From the NCBI GenBank assembly GCA_028023455.1, contig JAQFVV010012420.1, positions 8,201,194 to 8,265,193 on the forward strand: a DNA stretch of 64,000 bases, given 5' to 3'. A program made the position numbers and the translations under genes. Under the pieces are notes generated by a model. That model had not been told where the DNA came from. It saw only the letters and a list, made by a program, of their open reading frames with translations, and made no database searches. Shown here piece after piece: positions 59,870 to 64,000 of this stretch (position 1 is the first letter of the stretch; every line of letters begins with the position of its first letter). This stretch comes from Epiperipatus broadwayi (lineage: Eukaryota; Onychophora; Udeonychophora; Euonychophora; Peripatidae).

Positions 59870-61042
59870 GTAAGTTAAATTTTTATTCTTTATTTAAAAA
59901 AATATTTATTGAACAATAAAATAAGTTATCATTGTCAGCCATTGTGCTTTTAATTTAAAAGTTCACATATTCTAATCATTTTTTTTTTTTAGAATTAAAA
60001 GTTATTTTATTTGAAATCCAATACTGATTTTGTTTTGGAAGGAAAACCTTAATTATTTAAAATAATATTTCTATTTATCTTTCTACTGTCAATCTATCTA
60101 TCGTTATTAGCAAAAAGTTTTATTAATGAAAGTAAGTGGTAATGCAAAATGAATATATATGTTTACAAAGAGATACAAGAATAGTCTGACTAATAAAGCT
60201 GAATTTTATACAGTTTAATGTTAGATTATAGAATCACACGTTTACATTATTAGAATCCTTTCATAAATCAGTGTCGCCATTCTAATTCCAGGGGGAAAAA
60301 AGTGAAATTAAAAGATTGAAGTCATATTTACTACTAATTAAAAAATATATAGTTGCATAAACACTCGATTTCATGGGTACATTTAATGCAAAGAGATGAT
60401 TGATTCATAAAAAAACTTATGACAACTGAACCCTATTTTAATCTAATTAATTGAAGGCTTAAAGTAAATAAAAAATAGACAAAAGATAAAATAAAAAGAT
60501 ATAGAAAAGATTTTGTATTCAAACATCTAGTTTTGATGACACACCATCTTATCTTACAAAACAATAGGTAATTCTCTCTATTCTGGCACTACTTATTAAT
60601 TATTTACTATTAGTCTCATATCTGATGGTCATTCCAATATATGTTACCTGAGTATGCTGCCAGTAGTTTGATTTCAGAACTCAAAATATATCTCCAACAT
60701 AATTATCATTAATAACATATTAAAAGAAATAGAGAAAAAATTAAAAATGTCTTTATGTAATGGATATCGCTAAATTCCCAAAGCCTTTATATTTGATGTT
60801 TTGTGAAGTAGTAGTATATTACAATTTCTAAATAATTATTGGAATAGCTCTAATCATAATTGTTAGCTAAAGCAATCAATTTTGAAAGTTTCAATGAGGA
60901 AAAGTGAGATATTTATCTTATTATTTTAAGTTATTCATTACCAGAAAAACTTAATACTATTCATTACAAAGAGTTCTATATTTTGAACACCGAATACAGA
61001 AGTAAACTATTGCTTGTGTGAAAGTTTGTGATGATGACATTT
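59870..61042 (+). other. probable first intron of the EF-hand gene
   Basis: The stretch begins with GTAAGT. It is AT-rich and I find no second coding exon. Pyrimidine tracts ending in AG occur (for example 59979-59992) but no recognisable frame follows. Confidence 0.5.
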
Positions 61043-61427
61043 TAGTATCAATTATTTGTTGGACTATTTTCATCATCTAATATTAATAACTAAATGTCTT
61101 TAGAAAAACTTTAAACTTTATTTAAACTTTTACAATATATTCAACTGTTAATAATGGATATAGGTTAGTATTTAACACAACATTCTGAGCGGTATCCTTC
61201 TTCTCTCTTTTTCAAGTGCTGCTAGCCCGACCAATGACAGTATTAGCAACACCTGAAGAAGAGAGGTGAATAATTTTACTTGAAATATTGTGTTAAATAC
61301 TAACCTGTGTGCTATTACTAACAGTTGAACATATTTGGAAAAGTTTAAATAAAGTTTAAATTTTTTCTAAAGACATTCAGTTCTTAATATTAGATGATGA
61401 AAATAATCCAACAAATAATTAATACTA
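61043..61427. mobile_element. foldback insertion with possible hammerhead core, family H4
   Basis: The left arm (about 61043-61190) and right arm (about 61280-61427) are reverse complements with scattered mismatches; shared blocks include ATTATTTGTTGGACTATTTT and TTAGTATTTAACACAACATT. The centre holds GTGCTGCTAGCCCG and a partly matching ATTAGCAACAC. On the plus strand near 61250-61298 the order AACAC, CTGAAGA, a weak stem, GAAA, TATT, GTGTT follows the hammerhead layout with a perfect 5-bp stem I. Stem II pairs poorly. It lies in the probable intron. Confidence 0.6.
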
Positions 61428-62346
61428 GAAATAAACTATTAATTTAACACTTTACCTAAGATAAGATTTACATTAGAGCATACCAGTGGTCACTTAATTT
61501 ATGTAATACATTACATTATATTTGATTTCAAATACCAATTTGCATCTTATAAAGAATATGGTTTTTAGAATACATAAATTATCACAAGCTTTACGTGAAT
61601 GAAAAGATTGATGATATGTTTATTATGCTTATTTACATGTTCTAAGAACTACATGATTTATCAAATGTAAAATTGTATTTCAAAACAAAATGTAAAATAT
61701 TGATATACTAAAAGAAGAGCTACAATTAGATGCAGCTGAAGTTTTTCAGAAAGAAAATCTTACTTCAAAAAAAGTTAAGTGATAGCAAGTGGAAAAAGTT
61801 TTATTACTTTATAAAAAAAAATATTTTTTTGATAATAAATATTCTCTTAAATATAAAAAAAGACAAACAGATAGCTTTATTGTTGATGTCTAGATATGTT
61901 ACTAGGAAGCAGGGAAACCATTACAAAATTTAACTTTTTACATATGATATTTGCATATATTTTATGTCACATGCTCTATAGTTATGAAATACATTATTTT
62001 TTTAGTTCTTCATTAGTGTTTAAATTATCTATGTTTATATCAATTAGAATTATGCTGTTTAATTAAAAGTGATAGAACTTATTACTAATGACAAATAATG
62101 TGCTTCTTTAGACTTAGTTACAACATATTTCTCTCTTTCAATACATATTTATTAAAGCAGTTATTTCAAAATGACAATTTAGTGAAAGAGAATAATAATA
62201 ATACAGATGATGATGATGATGAAAGAAGCAAAATAGGTGCTAAGCTATTTTGTTAGTTTTTCTTTAAGATAAGTCATAGAATTTTTTTTATAAATATAGG
62301 TAAACAATAACTGTTAAATAATAGAGTATAACTTTAATTGGTACTA
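61428..62346. other. AT-rich stretch with a GAT microsatellite
   Basis: No gene is recognised. (GAT)n lies near 62204-62221. A frame at 61730-61933 is lysine-rich AT sequence and not convincing. Confidence 0.5.
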
Positions 62347-63654
62347 GTTTAGAATGTGCTCTCCACCATTTTGGTTTTTAAGGAGAGCTCCAAAACCACT
62401 ACTGACACAACCAAGTGATAAAGGATGGTAAGTAATATCATAAGATATAAAATGTTTCCATTAGTTAAAAAATCATAATTTCCATCAAAAATTAAAAAAG
62501 ATATATGCAAATTTTATAGAAGGGCAATCAAAAAAAGAAAATCAAATATATCAAGAAATGTCAAGGATATTAGAAATTAGGAAATGACCAAAAAAATTAG
62601 CAAAACTAAAAAAAACATGCCAGTATAATTACATGATCAAAATGTCAAATTACTATAGTAATCATATATATAAAATTAACAACATAAATGATCACAAAGA
62701 TGATAGCATATTTACATGACCAAAAAAAAAAAAAAATTAGCAAAAATCAAAACTTCAAAAACAATATTTAACAAATATATCAATGAAAAAAAAATCTGTC
62801 CACAACATCGAAATATCAAATTACTATAGCAATCAAATATGAAAAAAACAATATTTAGCAACTTTTATTAATAAATAATAAAAAAAAAATGTTAGGATAG
62901 TTAGCTACATGATCAAAACAAAAAAAAATTAGCAAAAATCAAAATTTCAGAACACAATTTTTAACAAATATTAGTAAATAGCAAATATATCAATGAAATA
63001 ATAAATTCACTAAACAAATAATTAATAGACTAACCTATGAAAAAATAAAATGTATGTCTGACTATGAAATAGAATTTGATCAAAAATATTTTCTCAAACA
63101 GTATTTACTGTATGATGTTCATCAATAAATAGATGTTATCTGTAATTCTTATATATTAAAATAAAAATATTATGGATATTTTGTTTAAAAAAAATTAAGA
63201 ATTTTTGAGCAAGAGATGGAAAATTTCAAAAACAGCAATTTAGCAAATTTTTGACCAAAAAACAAAAAACAATTACTATTACCTATTATCATAGTATAAA
63301 TTGCAAATAAAAAAATAAAATTATAAAAACATACCAATAAAATATACTTTATTACCTAAAAGTATGCAAAGTCATATCTCATGGGCAAACATGTGAAGAA
63401 TAATAAAATGAAGACAAAATTGGAAGAGTTGAATCGTACATTCTTAGGGGTTTATGAACTCAATGACTTCATCAAACTCGTTATTTTATGGTAGTAATAA
63501 AAATAATTAAGCAGAGAAAAATAACATCATTCATTTATTTAAATACATAATCACTCACACATTCATATATCTATTAATAGACTAACTAAAAAAGAATAAA
63601 ATAGTGATTTTGGAGCTTGTCTTAGAAACCAAAGTGGCAGAGTGCATTCTAAAC
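62347..63654. mobile_element. 1.3-kb TIR element flanked by TA, mariner-like, non-coding
   Basis: The left end GTTTAGAATGTGCTCTCCAC and the right end read inward (GTTTAGAATGCACTCTGCCA) match for about 55 bases with mismatches, including a TTTTGGTTTTTAAG/CTTTGGTTTCTAAG block. Both ends are bordered by TA (62345-62346 and 63655-63656). TA duplication and length fit a Tc1/mariner-type element. The interior is A-rich with repeats of AAAAATTAGCAAAAATCAAA (near 62735 and 62925) and no transposase frame, so it is non-autonomous or heavily decayed. Confidence 0.7.
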
Positions 63655-63656
63655 TA

Positions 63657-64000
63657 ATATCCTTTTATCTTAACTATGAATAGGAAACTGATCATGAGAT
63701 ATGGTGTGGAATAAATGTAAAAACACAGACATATTTGTTTTATTATAAAAAAATATTAATGTTAATGATCAATCTTAATACTTTTTTTTTAAAAAAATAT
63801 AAATATTAATTTATTAAATTGTATTTGTTATTTTATTTACAATAATCACTTTTGTTGAATAGAATGCTATATTAGAATGCTATGATATGAATGCTGGGTG
63901 AAATATCTAATTTTTAATAGAATGTTATATAAGAAATATTTGGGGGAAAAGCTAAACTTTTATAGTGAAAAGATTTGTCTTCAGAATTGATAATAAAACA
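63657..64000. other. AT-rich stretch with no recognised gene
   Basis: Nothing recognised to the window end. Confidence 0.5.

Noticed and set aside
61730-61933. A lysine-rich 67-codon frame downstream of the EF-hand exon
   Set aside because: Lys/Asn/Ile content is that expected of random A-rich DNA, and no acceptor or family match supports it as a later exon.
1-64000. CRISPR arrays, bacterial operons, phage or organellar genes
   Set aside because: No regularly spaced direct repeats, no ribosome-binding-site-led gene clusters and no organellar proteins or rRNAs were seen; the content is that of an animal nuclear genome.

Overview
The window looks like nuclear DNA of an AT-rich invertebrate animal. 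By eye only about one base in four is G or C and CpG is scarce. The evidence is the repeat content (Penelope-like elements, several LINE families, RTE, two hAT types, a tRNA-derived SINE, an LTR retrotransposon, many foldback insertions) plus one spliced-looking EF-hand exon. I cannot name the species; nothing suggests a bacterial, organellar or viral genome.

Layout. 0-4 kb: no gene seen. 4.0-5.0 kb: decayed hAT transposase (+). 5.0-6.4 kb: 5'-truncated Penelope-like element (-) whose reverse transcriptase/GIY-YIG frame is still open. 8.6-9.2 kb: an inverted-pair repeat with hammerhead-ribozyme-like cores. 10.4-11.1 kb: a long foldback insertion. 11.4-21.4 kb: a decayed RTE LINE (-) split by an LTR retrotransposon with 2.5-kb LTRs and only a gag remnant. 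22.9-24.0 kb: a second RTE relic (+). 26.6-30.9 kb: relics of a LINE and a Penelope-like element; the LINE is interrupted by another hammerhead-bearing inverted pair with a 15-bp target duplication. 32.9-33.3 kb: a second copy of the 8.6-kb repeat. 36.2-38.1, 46.4-46.7 and 51.1-54.7 kb: three copies of one LINE family. 42.3-43.1 and 56.5-57.8 kb: a third hammerhead-like repeat family in tandem and inverted units. 46.0-47.6 kb: a complete-ended hAT element with an 8-bp duplication. 48.9 and 50.6 kb: two tRNA-like SINE copies. 59.5 kb: the only convincing host exon, an EF-hand protein N-terminus ending in a perfect splice donor. 61.0-61.4 kb: another foldback. 62.3-63.7 kb: a 1.3-kb TIR element.

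The most interesting signal is recurrent. At least three unrelated repeat families, and perhaps a fourth, occur as head-to-head inverted pairs carrying hammerhead ribozyme cores. In the clearest family the three decayed copies each carry a different core mutation, and their majority sequence is a full minimal hammerhead. These resemble non-autonomous Penelope-like or retrozyme-type retroelements. The genes do not form an operon or pathway: the window is mostly a transposon graveyard at the 5' end of one host gene.
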